From Candidatus Falkowbacteria bacterium RIFCSPLOWO2_02_FULL_45_15 (GTDB lineage: Bacteria; Patescibacteriota; Patescibacteriia; Patescibacteriales; XYC2-FULL-47-12): a stretch of DNA of 6,392 nucleotides. How positions within the stretch are numbered: position 1 is the stretch's first letter; each line of letters starts with the position of its first letter. The stretch is from the NCBI GenBank assembly GCA_001777995.1, contig MFFV01000021.1, positions 1-6,392 on the forward strand, in the 5' to 3' direction. The translations under genes and the position numbers were made by a program. Of the stretch, positions 1 through 5,209 are shown piece by piece. A model generated the notes under the pieces. It was not told where the DNA came from. It saw only the letters and a list, made by a program, of their open reading frames with translations, and made no database searches.

Positions 1-24
1 GGCTTTCTGTACGGAGTAAAAGTT

Positions 25-58
25 AAAAAAATAAAAGCCGCTCTTGGGCGGCTTTTTT
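25..58. terminator. Bidirectional intrinsic terminator
   Basis: A perfect 9-bp stem, AAAAGCCGC (33-41) with GCGGCTTTT (48-56), closes a 6-nt loop TCTTGG. Read on the minus strand the hairpin is followed by A and then a run of eight T (the A-run 24-31 on the plus strand). It lies just after the stop of the minus-strand glycosyltransferase at 72, so it should end that transcript. Read on the plus strand the stem runs into TTTTTT (53-58), so it can also stop transcription entering from the left. Positions 1-24 hold no recognisable gene: frames 2 and 3 stop at 17-19 and 24-26, and frame 1 reads through the hairpin to a stop at 64-66. Confidence 0.85.
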
Positions 59-71
59 GTTACTAATAAAT

Positions 72-1238
72 TTAACGGCTATACAAATTGGCCGTTTCTT
101 TTATCATAGCCCGTAAGGCGTATTTAGCGATTACTTGTTTATTAGCCTCAACTCCTATTTGTTTACTAACGGACAAACGGTTTAGGGCGTAACTTAATTT
201 ATCCGCTAAAGCGGCGGCGTTGCCAGACTTAACCAACAGCCCGGTTTGGCCATCGGTAATTATTTCCGGAATGGCGCCAACGGGCGTTGCCACAATCGGC
301 AAGCCCGCTTGCATCGCTTCCAAAATAGAATAGGGCAGGCCTTCTTTAACGGAAGAACAGACATAAATATCAAAAGCCGACAGAAGTTGAGCGGCGTCGC
401 CAATTGAACCCGTTAGAATTATTTTATTTTGTAATTCGTAATTGTTAATTTGTAATTGCAAATTTTTTTGTTCAGGACCGGAGCCAATGATAATTAACTT
501 AATATTGGATATTGGATATTGCCTGCCTGCCGGCGAGGCAGGGATATTGGATATTTTTATTGCTTCAATAAGATACTCGTAGCCCTTATTTTTATAAAGA
601 TTGCCAATGGAACCGATAAGTATCGTTTGGTCGTCAATTTGCGCACCAGCTATTTTTGCCAGTTGCGCGCGCGCTTCCGGCCGTGATAAAAAATTAATGG
701 GCGCGATGCCGTTATAAATGACGCTTATTTTTTTTGCGGGCGCAATTTGGCGCCGCACAGTATTTTGTTTTTCCCATTCCGATAAGCAGATGATGTCTGT
801 TTTAAAACGGGCAGTTAATTTTTCTAATATTTTATAAAAATATTTTTTCCTAAGCGGCAAATCTTCACTAAATACCCAGCCGTGCACCGTATAAATTATT
901 TTAGGCACTTTACACCACCACGCGGCCAGCGAGCCGAGAATGCTGATTTTAGAGCTGTTTAAATGGACAATGTCCGGTTTTTCTGTCTGAATTAAATGTA
1001 CAATTTGCCAAAAAGCTGACCAATCATGCCAAGGGGAAATAGCTCGTTTTAAGTGTGATAGCGGTAGATAGCGGATGCCGGACTTATTGAGTTTTTTTAC
1101 CAATTCTCCCTCATAACCTTGCTCACCACCGGCGACTACAATAGTAAAATTTTCGCTAAGGTTAGTAGCTAAATCGTAGACATATCGTTGCGCTCCGCCA
1201 AAGTCTGATTGGGTGACAAGGTAAAGTATTTTTAACAT
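72..1238 (-). CDS. GT4-family glycosyltransferase (GT-B fold)
   Basis: This 388-aa protein is a retaining glycosyltransferase of family GT4 that would move a sugar from a nucleotide-sugar donor to a surface-glycan precursor on the cytoplasmic side of the membrane. The N-terminal acceptor domain starts MLKILYLVTQSDFGGAQRYV with the glycine loop at residues 14-15. It also contains PDIVHLNSS (88-96) and TVHG (117-120). The C-terminal donor domain has VIYNG (173-177), IGNLYKNKG (211-219, K218 for the donor phosphate), GSGPE (252-256) and the E-x7-E motif E299/E307 in KEGLPYSILEAM. Length is normal for GT4. Residues 228-246 and 261-270 are encoded by short tandem repeats and look like foreign peptide patches. 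There is no signal peptide or membrane segment. The ATG at 1238 puts the first beta strand at the N-terminus; no Shine-Dalgarno is visible. It is transcribed away from the sugar cluster and ends at a hairpin terminator. Donor and acceptor cannot be told from sequence. Confidence 0.93.
   Translation of the reverse strand: MLKILYLVTQSDFGGAQRYVYDLATNLSENFTIVVAGGEQGYEGELVKKLNKSGIRYLPLSHLKRAISPWHDWSAFWQIVHLIQTEKPDIVHLNSSKISILGSLAAWWCKVPKIIYTVHGWVFSEDLPLRKKYFYKILEKLTARFKTDIICLSEWEKQNTVRRQIAPAKKISVIYNGIAPINFLSRPEARAQLAKIAGAQIDDQTILIGSIGNLYKNKGYEYLIEAIKISNIPASPAGRQYPISNIKLIIIGSGPEQKNLQLQINNYELQNKIILTGSIGDAAQLLSAFDIYVCSSVKEGLPYSILEAMQAGLPIVATPVGAIPEIITDGQTGLLVKSGNAAALADKLSYALNRLSVSKQIGVEANKQVIAKYALRAMIKETANLYSR
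431..458. repeat. 4 x 7-nt degenerate tandem array inside GT4 gene
   Basis: Four consecutive heptamers on the plus strand: GTAATTC, GTAATTG, TTAATTT, GTAATTG. A fifth, worn unit may follow at 459-465. On the coding (minus) strand they encode residues 261-270, QLQINNYELQ, just after the GSGPE motif, where GT4 proteins usually have a helix of no fixed sequence. The reading frame is kept. Confidence 0.8.
502..555. repeat. ATATTGG heptamer array split by a GC-rich palindrome, inside GT4 gene
   Basis: ATATTGG occurs at 502-508 and 509-515, with ATATTG at 516-521. After a GC-rich block the same unit resumes as ATATTGG at 544-550 and ATATT at 551-555. The whole block encodes residues 228-246 of the minus-strand glycosyltransferase. 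It lies between the helix ending LIEAIK and the strand KLIIIGSG, where relatives have only a short loop. It looks like an in-frame insertion of about 16 residues. Confidence 0.82.
522..542. repeat. Imperfect GC-rich palindrome nested in the heptamer array
   Basis: The outer arms CCTGCCT (522-528) and AGGCAGG (536-542) are perfectly complementary. Inside them GCC (529-531) pairs with GGC (532-534), and one extra G at 535 breaks the symmetry. It is far more GC-rich than its surroundings and has the same ATATTGG repeat on both sides, as if inserted into the array. It is translated within the peptide PASPAGRQ of the glycosyltransferase. There is no T-run after it on either strand, so it is not a normal terminator. 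Confidence 0.75.
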
Positions 1239-1245
1239 ATGATGA

Positions 1246-1274
1246 TTGACTTTTTTGTCTATTTATTAAATAAT
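1246..1274 (+). promoter_or_regulatory. Candidate sigma-70 promoter for the sugar cluster
   Basis: The -35 box TTGACT (1246-1251, one mismatch to TTGACA) is 17 nt from AATAAT (1269-1274, one mismatch to TATAAT). Transcription would start near 1281, giving a leader of about 75 nt before the ATG at 1357. The -10 overlaps that of the leftward promoter. Assigned by consensus only, in an AT-rich spacer where chance matches are common. Confidence 0.5.
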
Positions 1275-1298
1275 ACCTTATAGAATAGCTAAATTCAA
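1270..1298 (-). promoter_or_regulatory. Candidate sigma-70 promoter for the minus-strand GT4 gene
   Basis: On the minus strand, -35 TTGAAT (1298-1293) is 17 nt from -10 TATTAT (1275-1270). Each box differs from consensus at one or two positions. The start would fall near 1263, leaving about 25 nt before the ATG at 1238. The -10 bases are almost the same as those of the opposite promoter, so the two would compete for polymerase. Consensus evidence only. Confidence 0.5.
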
Positions 1299-1308
1299 GT
1301 ATGCTATT

Positions 1309-1333
1309 TAAACTAAGATATAATCTTAGTTTA
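1309..1333. promoter_or_regulatory. 25-nt palindrome over a TATAAT box; possible operator
   Basis: Perfect 11-bp arms TAAACTAAGAT (1309-1319) and ATCTTAGTTTA (1323-1333) flank the 3-nt centre ATA. The centre reads TATAAT on the plus strand (1319-1324), a perfect -10 box, though no good -35 lies 16-18 nt upstream. It could be a dimer-binding operator, a second promoter, or a hairpin in the leader of the sugar-cluster mRNA. It sits 24 nt before the first start codon. The symmetry is seen directly; the role is inferred. Confidence 0.5.
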
Positions 1334-1356
1334 TTTTGATATTATTAAATTTTTTT

Positions 1357-2226
1357 ATGAAAAAATTAATCGGGTTTATTGGGCAGGGCTGGATTGGCAA
1401 AAATTACGCCGACAATTTTGGGGAGCGCGGCTATGAAGTAGTGCGTTACGCCATGGAAGAGCCGTATGTTAAAAATAAAGAAATGATCAAAACATGCGAT
1501 ATCGTTTTTATCGCCGTGCCGACACCGACCACGCCCAAAGGATTTGACGACGGCATTTTGCGTTCAGTCGTGCCGTTAATAGGAGAGGGAAAGATTGCCG
1601 TCATTAAATCAACAGTATTACCCGGCACGACCGAATCAATTCAGGCCGAGAACAAAAATATTTTCGTAATGCATTCGCCGGAATTCCTGACGGAGAGCAG
1701 CGCCGCCTACGACGCGGCTAACCCCAACCGCAACATAGTCGGCATTGCGGAAGATAGCGATGAACATCGGGCAAAAGCGAAAGAGGTAATGGAGGTTTTG
1801 CCATACGCGCCCTACCAGCTAATTTGCCGCGCGCGCGAGGCGGAATTAGTTAAATATGGCGGTAACTGTTGGTTTTTTTTCAAAGTTATTTTTATCAATA
1901 TGCTTTATGACTCAGCGCAAAAATTAGGCGTGCAATGGGAAACAGTGCAGGATGCGATGGCCGCTGACCCGCGCATTGGCCGTACGCATCTTAACCCGGT
2001 GCATCAAGGCGGGCGTGGCGCCGGCGGGCATTGTTTCATTAAAGATTTCGCCGCTTTTACCGACATCTACCAGCGTCAGGTAGGTGATAAATTGGGCATG
2101 GAAGTGCTGGAAAGTTTAGCGAAAAAAAATATAGATTTACTTATTAAGAGCAAAAAAGATATTGATTTGCTAAAAGGGGTGTATGGCGATAAAGTGATCG
2201 GTGATAAACTGACCAGTAATCAATAA
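1357..2226 (+). CDS. Short UDP-glucose/GDP-mannose dehydrogenase family protein
   Basis: This 289-aa protein belongs to the NAD-dependent nucleotide-sugar dehydrogenases that oxidise a UDP-hexose (typically UDP-glucose to UDP-glucuronate) in two steps. The Rossmann motif GxGxxG is at residues 9-14. SPEFLTESSA (107-116) carries the conserved Glu109, ELVKYGGN (163-170) has the active-site Lys166 and Asn170, and GGRGAGGHCFIKD (218-230) holds the catalytic Cys226. The protein ends soon after the central helical domain. Typical members are over 400 aa with a C-terminal UDP-binding domain, which is absent here with no remnant downstream. The last 12 or so residues come from a degenerate tandem repeat. 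ATG 1357 is preferred over an upstream TTG at 1336 because the MKKLIGFIGQG strand then begins the protein. No Shine-Dalgarno is seen. The UDP-glucuronate role is inferred mainly from the decarboxylase two genes on; a UDP-ManNAc or other dehydrogenase is possible. Confidence 0.87.
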   Translation: MKKLIGFIGQGWIGKNYADNFGERGYEVVRYAMEEPYVKNKEMIKTCDIVFIAVPTPTTPKGFDDGILRSVVPLIGEGKIAVIKSTVLPGTTESIQAENKNIFVMHSPEFLTESSAAYDAANPNRNIVGIAEDSDEHRAKAKEVMEVLPYAPYQLICRAREAELVKYGGNCWFFFKVIFINMLYDSAQKLGVQWETVQDAMAADPRIGRTHLNPVHQGGRGAGGHCFIKDFAAFTDIYQRQVGDKLGMEVLESLAKKNIDLLIKSKKDIDLLKGVYGDKVIGDKLTSNQ

Positions 2227-2232
2227 CCAACT
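2186..2232. repeat. Degenerate 7/8-nt repeats spanning the dehydrogenase stop codon
   Basis: GCGATAAA (2186-2193), GTGATCG (2194-2200) and GTGATAAA (2201-2208) are followed by worn units resembling ACCAGTA, ATCAATA and ACCAACT. The array encodes the tail GDKVIGDKLTSNQ, supplies the TAA stop at 2224-2226, and runs into the 24-nt gap before the next gene. It is more decayed than the other arrays, so the boundaries are approximate. Confidence 0.5.
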
Positions 2233-2250
2233 AATTTTTATATTAAAATT

Positions 2251-3150
2251 ATGAATAAATGCCTTGTTACGGGAGGAGCGGGGTTTATCGGTTCTAACCT
2301 CGTTGACGCTCTTATTAAGCGCGGCGATGAAGTCATGATTTTGGATAATTTATCTACCGGCAAGCGGGAAAATATTAATCCGCAAGCGCAATTTATTGAA
2401 GTTGACTTGCGCGATTTAGAAAAAATAAAGCCGTATTTCAGCGGCGTGGATTATGTTTTCCACTGCGCGGCGCTGGCGCGGGTACAGCCATCAATTGAGG
2501 ACCCGGTTAAATATAACGACCATAATGTCAACAGTACCCTGAATGTGCTCGTCGCCGCGCGCGACGCGAAAGTAAAAAAAGTAGTTTATTCCGCTTCTTC
2601 TTCCGCTTACGGCAATCAAACGCAAATGCCGCTTAAAGAAGACATGCCGCCACAGCCAATGAGTCCCTATGGACTGCAAAAATACATCGGCGAAGAATAT
2701 TGCCGTTTGTTTTCCATAGTTTATAAATTGCCAACCGTTTGTTTGCGTTACTTCAACGTGTACGGGCCGCGAATGGCGACCGTTGGCGCTTATGCCTGCG
2801 CGATTTCAATTTTTGGCCAGCAGCGCAAACAAGGCCAACCAATGACGGTCGTCGGAGACGGTCAGCAGCGCCGGGACAACACGTTTGTCGGCGATGTAGT
2901 GCGGGCCAATATTTTAGCCGCTGACAGTGGCCTTGGGGACGGGCGCTCGATTAATATCGGTCGAGGCAAGAATAACAGCGTCAATGAAATGGCCGCGATG
3001 ATTGGCGGGCCAACAACGAATTTGCCGCCGCGCCTGGAGCCGCGGGAAACGCTCGCTGATAATTCGCTCGCGCGCGAATTGCTCGGCTGGGAGCCGAAAG
3101 TCAATTTAGAAGAGTGGATTTTAGAATATAAAAAGGAGTTAGGAATTTAG
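2251..3150 (+). CDS. NAD-dependent nucleotide-sugar epimerase (GalE-like extended SDR)
   Basis: This 299-aa protein is an extended short-chain dehydrogenase/reductase that would invert a hydroxyl, probably C4, of a UDP-sugar using tightly bound NAD. TGGAGFIGS (residues 7-15) is the NAD loop and Asp32 in LDNLSTG should bind the adenosine ribose. SASSSAYG (114-121) supplies the catalytic Ser/Thr. SPYGLQK (138-144) gives the Tyr140-x3-Lys144 pair. RYFNVYGPR (166-174) and the substrate-side RRDNTFVGDVV (207-217) are in place. Length is normal or slightly short (about 300-340 aa). The likely product is UDP-galactose, UDP-GalNAc or UDP-galacturonate; the sequence does not decide, and a dehydratase or reductase role within the superfamily cannot be fully excluded. 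It starts 24 nt after the dehydrogenase with no clear Shine-Dalgarno, and ends 2 nt before the decarboxylase. Unlike its glycosyltransferase neighbours it contains no repeat-derived insertion. Confidence 0.9.
   Translation: MNKCLVTGGAGFIGSNLVDALIKRGDEVMILDNLSTGKRENINPQAQFIEVDLRDLEKIKPYFSGVDYVFHCAALARVQPSIEDPVKYNDHNVNSTLNVLVAARDAKVKKVVYSASSSAYGNQTQMPLKEDMPPQPMSPYGLQKYIGEEYCRLFSIVYKLPTVCLRYFNVYGPRMATVGAYACAISIFGQQRKQGQPMTVVGDGQQRRDNTFVGDVVRANILAADSGLGDGRSINIGRGKNNSVNEMAAMIGGPTTNLPPRLEPRETLADNSLARELLGWEPKVNLEEWILEYKKELGI
3134..3144 (+). promoter_or_regulatory. Likely ribosome binding site of the decarboxylase gene
   Basis: AGGAG at 3134-3138 (14 nt before the ATG at 3153) and AGGA at 3141-3144 (8 nt before it) lie inside the end of the epimerase gene. 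The second has the better spacing. This is the only clear Shine-Dalgarno-like sequence upstream of any start in the window; the other genes begin after AT-rich sequence or by ATGA overlap. Confidence 0.5.
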
Positions 3151-3152
3151 CT

Positions 3153-4076
3153 ATGAAAATATTAATAACCGGCGGCGCGGGGTTTATCGGCTCTCATCTG
3201 TGCGAAAAGCTATTGGAGCAAGGGCACACTGTCGTTTGTTTGGATAATTTTTTTACCGGCTCCAAAGATAATATTAAGCATTTATCAGCTGATGAAAATT
3301 TTAAAGTGGTTGAACAAGACGTAGAGAGCCCGTATGATTTCGCCGTTGACCAAATTTATAATTTAGCTTGTCCGGCGGCGCCGATTTGGTATCAAAAAGA
3401 TCCGGTAAAAACCGTACGGACAAACGTGTTAGGCGCGATTAACGCTTTGGAATTAGCTAAGCGCATCGGTTGCCCGATGCTGCATACTTCCACCTCGGAG
3501 GTATACGGCGACCCCGCAGTGCATCCGCAGTCGGAAAGTTACTGGGGCAACGTGAATCCCATTGGCGTGCGCGCCTGCTACGACGAAGGTAAGCGTTGCG
3601 CCGAAACTTTATGTTTTGATTATTACCGCGAACGTCAGGTCGGCATAAAAGTAGTCAGGATTTTTAACACTTACGGACCGCGGATGGCGATAGCCGACGG
3701 ACGGGTAGTTTCTAATTTTATTATTCAAGCGCTGCGCGGTGAAGCCATTACTATTTATGGCCGGGGCGAACAAACGAGAAGCTTTTGTTATATTGCTGAT
3801 ATGGTTGAGGGATTAATCAAAATGATGGCCAGCAGTTTTAGCGGGCCGGTTAATTTAGGTAACCCGGCTGAATTTAGCGTTCAGGAGCTGGCGGCTAAAA
3901 TATTAAAGTTAACTGACGGTCGCTCCCAAATTATCTATCAGGATTTACCCGCCGATGACCCAAAGCAGCGGCAGCCCGATATTAATTTAGCTAAAGAAAA
4001 ATTGAATTGGGAGCCAAAAGTTAACTTAGACGAAGGTTTACAGAAAACTATTGAATACTTTAAAAGAGTTTTATGA
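3153..4076 (+). CDS. uxs: UDP-glucuronate decarboxylase (UDP-xylose synthase)
   Basis: This 307-aa extended SDR enzyme converts UDP-glucuronate to UDP-xylose and CO2 through an NAD-bound 4-keto intermediate. TGGAGFIGSH (residues 6-15) binds NAD and Asp31 in LDNFFTG fits the ribose contact. NLACPAAPIWYQKDPVKT (70-87) is a hallmark of this family. STSEVYGDP (113-121) carries Glu116, the residue linked to decarboxylation in the human enzyme. YDEGKR (143-148) supplies Tyr143 and Lys147. QTRSFCYI (207-214) carries the substrate arginine, Arg209, and DDPKQRQPDI (268-277) is the usual C-terminal signature. There is no membrane anchor, so it is the compact soluble bacterial form of normal length. It begins 2 nt after the epimerase stop and overlaps the next gene by ATGA. 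It is the best-identified gene here and implies UDP-xylose, with the dehydrogenase upstream as the likely source of its substrate. No repeat insertion is present. Confidence 0.95.
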   Translation: MKILITGGAGFIGSHLCEKLLEQGHTVVCLDNFFTGSKDNIKHLSADENFKVVEQDVESPYDFAVDQIYNLACPAAPIWYQKDPVKTVRTNVLGAINALELAKRIGCPMLHTSTSEVYGDPAVHPQSESYWGNVNPIGVRACYDEGKRCAETLCFDYYRERQVGIKVVRIFNTYGPRMAIADGRVVSNFIIQALRGEAITIYGRGEQTRSFCYIADMVEGLIKMMASSFSGPVNLGNPAEFSVQELAAKILKLTDGRSQIIYQDLPADDPKQRQPDINLAKEKLNWEPKVNLDEGLQKTIEYFKRVL

Positions 4077-5209
4077 AAATTTTAATTTTGGCTACCGCTT
4101 ATTTTCCTTATGTCGGCGGCGCGGAAGTGGCGGTTAAAGAAATAACTAAGCGGCTGGGACACCAGTTTGAAATGATTACGGTGCGGCTGAAAAAAGCGGA
4201 TGCGGCTGAAGAACAGGTAGGCAACATCAAAGTTTATCGTTTGGGTTTTGGTTTAGGCAGAATTGACAAATACTTTTTTCCTTTCCGGGCGGCTCGGCTC
4301 GCAAATAAATTACATCAGCAAAATCATTACGATGTCGTTTGGTCAATTATGGCGAGCTGGTCCGGCTTTGCCGCTTTATTTTTTTGCAAAAAAAATTCGC
4401 CGGTTAAATTCCTGCTGACTTTGCAGGAAGGGGATGATTTGCGCGTGCCGGTGCGGAAATCTCTGATAGTGCACCATTGGTTTAAACAAATTTTTACTGC
4501 CGCGGATTACATCCAATGTATTTCCAGCTATTTAGCCGATTGGGCGAAAAAAATGGGAGCGACTTGTCCGATAGAGGTAGTGCCGAATGGAGTCAACCAA
4601 ATTTCAGATTTTAGATTTAAGATTTTAGATTTTAAACAAGAATTGGGTGTTAGCGCAGATGATAAAGTTATTTTGACAACATCTAGATTAGTGAAAAAAA
4701 ATGGCATTGAAGATTTGATAGGGGCGATAAAGCTACTAGTTACCAGTTACCAGTTACCAGTTACTTTAGTAATCTGCGGTGATGGGTCTGAAAGTGAAAA
4801 GTTAAAAGTTAAAGGTAACAAGTTAGGCATTGCCGACAAAGTAAAATTTATAGGGTTTGTGAAGCCGGAAGAATTGCCAAAATTTTACGCGGCTGCCGAT
4901 GTATTCTGCCGGCCGTCTCTTTCCGAAGGGTTAGGCAACTCTTTTTTGGAAGCAATGGCAGCGGGCGCGCCGGTGGTGGCAACGCCGGTCGGCGGCATCC
5001 CCGATTTTTTACAGGACGGTAAAACCGGCTGGTTTTGCAGAGTTAATGATCCGGCAAGCATTGCTGAAAAAATAAAATATATTTTGGATGAACAAAATAA
5101 ACATAAAGTTACAGAGGTAATAAATAACGCGAAGCAAATGGTTTTAGAAAAATACAGTTGGGATGGCATCGCCGCTCAAATGGCAAATATTTTTAAGACA
5201 CTTAAATGA
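4073..5209 (+). CDS. GT4-family glycosyltransferase (GT-B fold)
   Basis: This 378-aa retaining glycosyltransferase would add a sugar, perhaps one made by the preceding enzymes, to a lipid-linked glycan. The N-terminal domain opens MKILILATAYFPYVGGAEVA with the glycine loop at residues 15-16. TLQEGDD (116-122) is in the usual TxHG-like place with Gln in place of His. The donor domain has VVPNGV (169-174), TTSRLVKKNG (202-211, Arg205 and Lys208/209), CGDGSE (235-240) and the E-x7-E motif Glu285/Glu293 in SEGLGNSFLEAM. Length is normal. Three stretches (178-187, 222-231, 240-251) are encoded by 7-nt tandem repeats yet leave the motifs intact. No signal peptide or membrane segment is evident. The start overlaps the decarboxylase stop (ATGA, 4073-4076) and the stop overlaps the next start (5206-5209), indicating translational coupling. 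It resembles the minus-strand GT4 only at family level, so it is not a recent duplicate. Confidence 0.94.
   Translation: MKILILATAYFPYVGGAEVAVKEITKRLGHQFEMITVRLKKADAAEEQVGNIKVYRLGFGLGRIDKYFFPFRAARLANKLHQQNHYDVVWSIMASWSGFAALFFCKKNSPVKFLLTLQEGDDLRVPVRKSLIVHHWFKQIFTAADYIQCISSYLADWAKKMGATCPIEVVPNGVNQISDFRFKILDFKQELGVSADDKVILTTSRLVKKNGIEDLIGAIKLLVTSYQLPVTLVICGDGSESEKLKVKGNKLGIADKVKFIGFVKPEELPKFYAAADVFCRPSLSEGLGNSFLEAMAAGAPVVATPVGGIPDFLQDGKTGWFCRVNDPASIAEKIKYILDEQNKHKVTEVINNAKQMVLEKYSWDGIAAQMANIFKTLK
4606..4633. repeat. 4 x 7-nt tandem array (AGATTTT) inside GT4 gene
   Basis: Four adjacent heptamers: AGATTTT, AGATTTA, AGATTTT, AGATTTT, with one mismatch in 28 nt. They encode residues 178-187 (SDFRFKILDF) directly after the VVPNGV motif, where other GT4 proteins have a variable loop. 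Confidence 0.9.
4738..4765. repeat. 4 x 7-nt tandem array (AGTTACC) inside GT4 gene
   Basis: Three exact copies of AGTTACC (4738-4744, 4745-4751, 4752-4758) and a fourth, AGTTACT (4759-4765). They encode residues 222-231 (LVTSYQLPVT), between the helix GAIK and the strand leading to CGDG. This is the best-preserved array in the window. Confidence 0.93.
4790..4824. repeat. Degenerate 7-nt array (AAAAGTT) inside GT4 gene
   Basis: Two exact AAAAGTT units (4797-4803, 4804-4810) are flanked by worn units GAAAGTG, AAAGGTA and ACAAGTT in the same 7-nt phase. They encode residues 240-251 (ESEKLKVKGNKL), the helix after CGDGSE. Because lysine-rich helices are normal here, part of the match could be chance. 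Confidence 0.65.

Noticed and set aside
1..66. Tail of an upstream plus-strand gene in frame 1
   Set aside because: The frame reads straight through the terminator hairpin to a stop at 64-66 and its translation shows no family features; too short to support.
431..458. CRISPR-like repeats
   Set aside because: Units are 7-8 nt with no spacers between them and they lie in coding frames; no cas genes are present.
522..542. Intrinsic terminator inside the minus-strand GT4 gene
   Set aside because: The palindrome is strong but no T-run follows on either strand; ATATTGG repeats follow instead.
1336..1356. TTG start that would add seven residues to the dehydrogenase
   Set aside because: The added residues MILLNFF come before the natural first strand MKKLIGFIGQG, the TTG overlaps the spacer just after the palindrome, and there is no ribosome site; ATG 1357 fits the family better.
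2121..2178. Tandem duplication encoding KKNIDLLIKS and KKDIDLLKGV in the dehydrogenase
   Set aside because: The similarity is loose at DNA level and the segment resembles the normal end of the central domain in short members as I recall them, so it is probably native sequence.
2491..3104. Short open frames on both strands inside the epimerase gene
   Set aside because: They follow from GC-rich codons of the epimerase; no start signals or family features.
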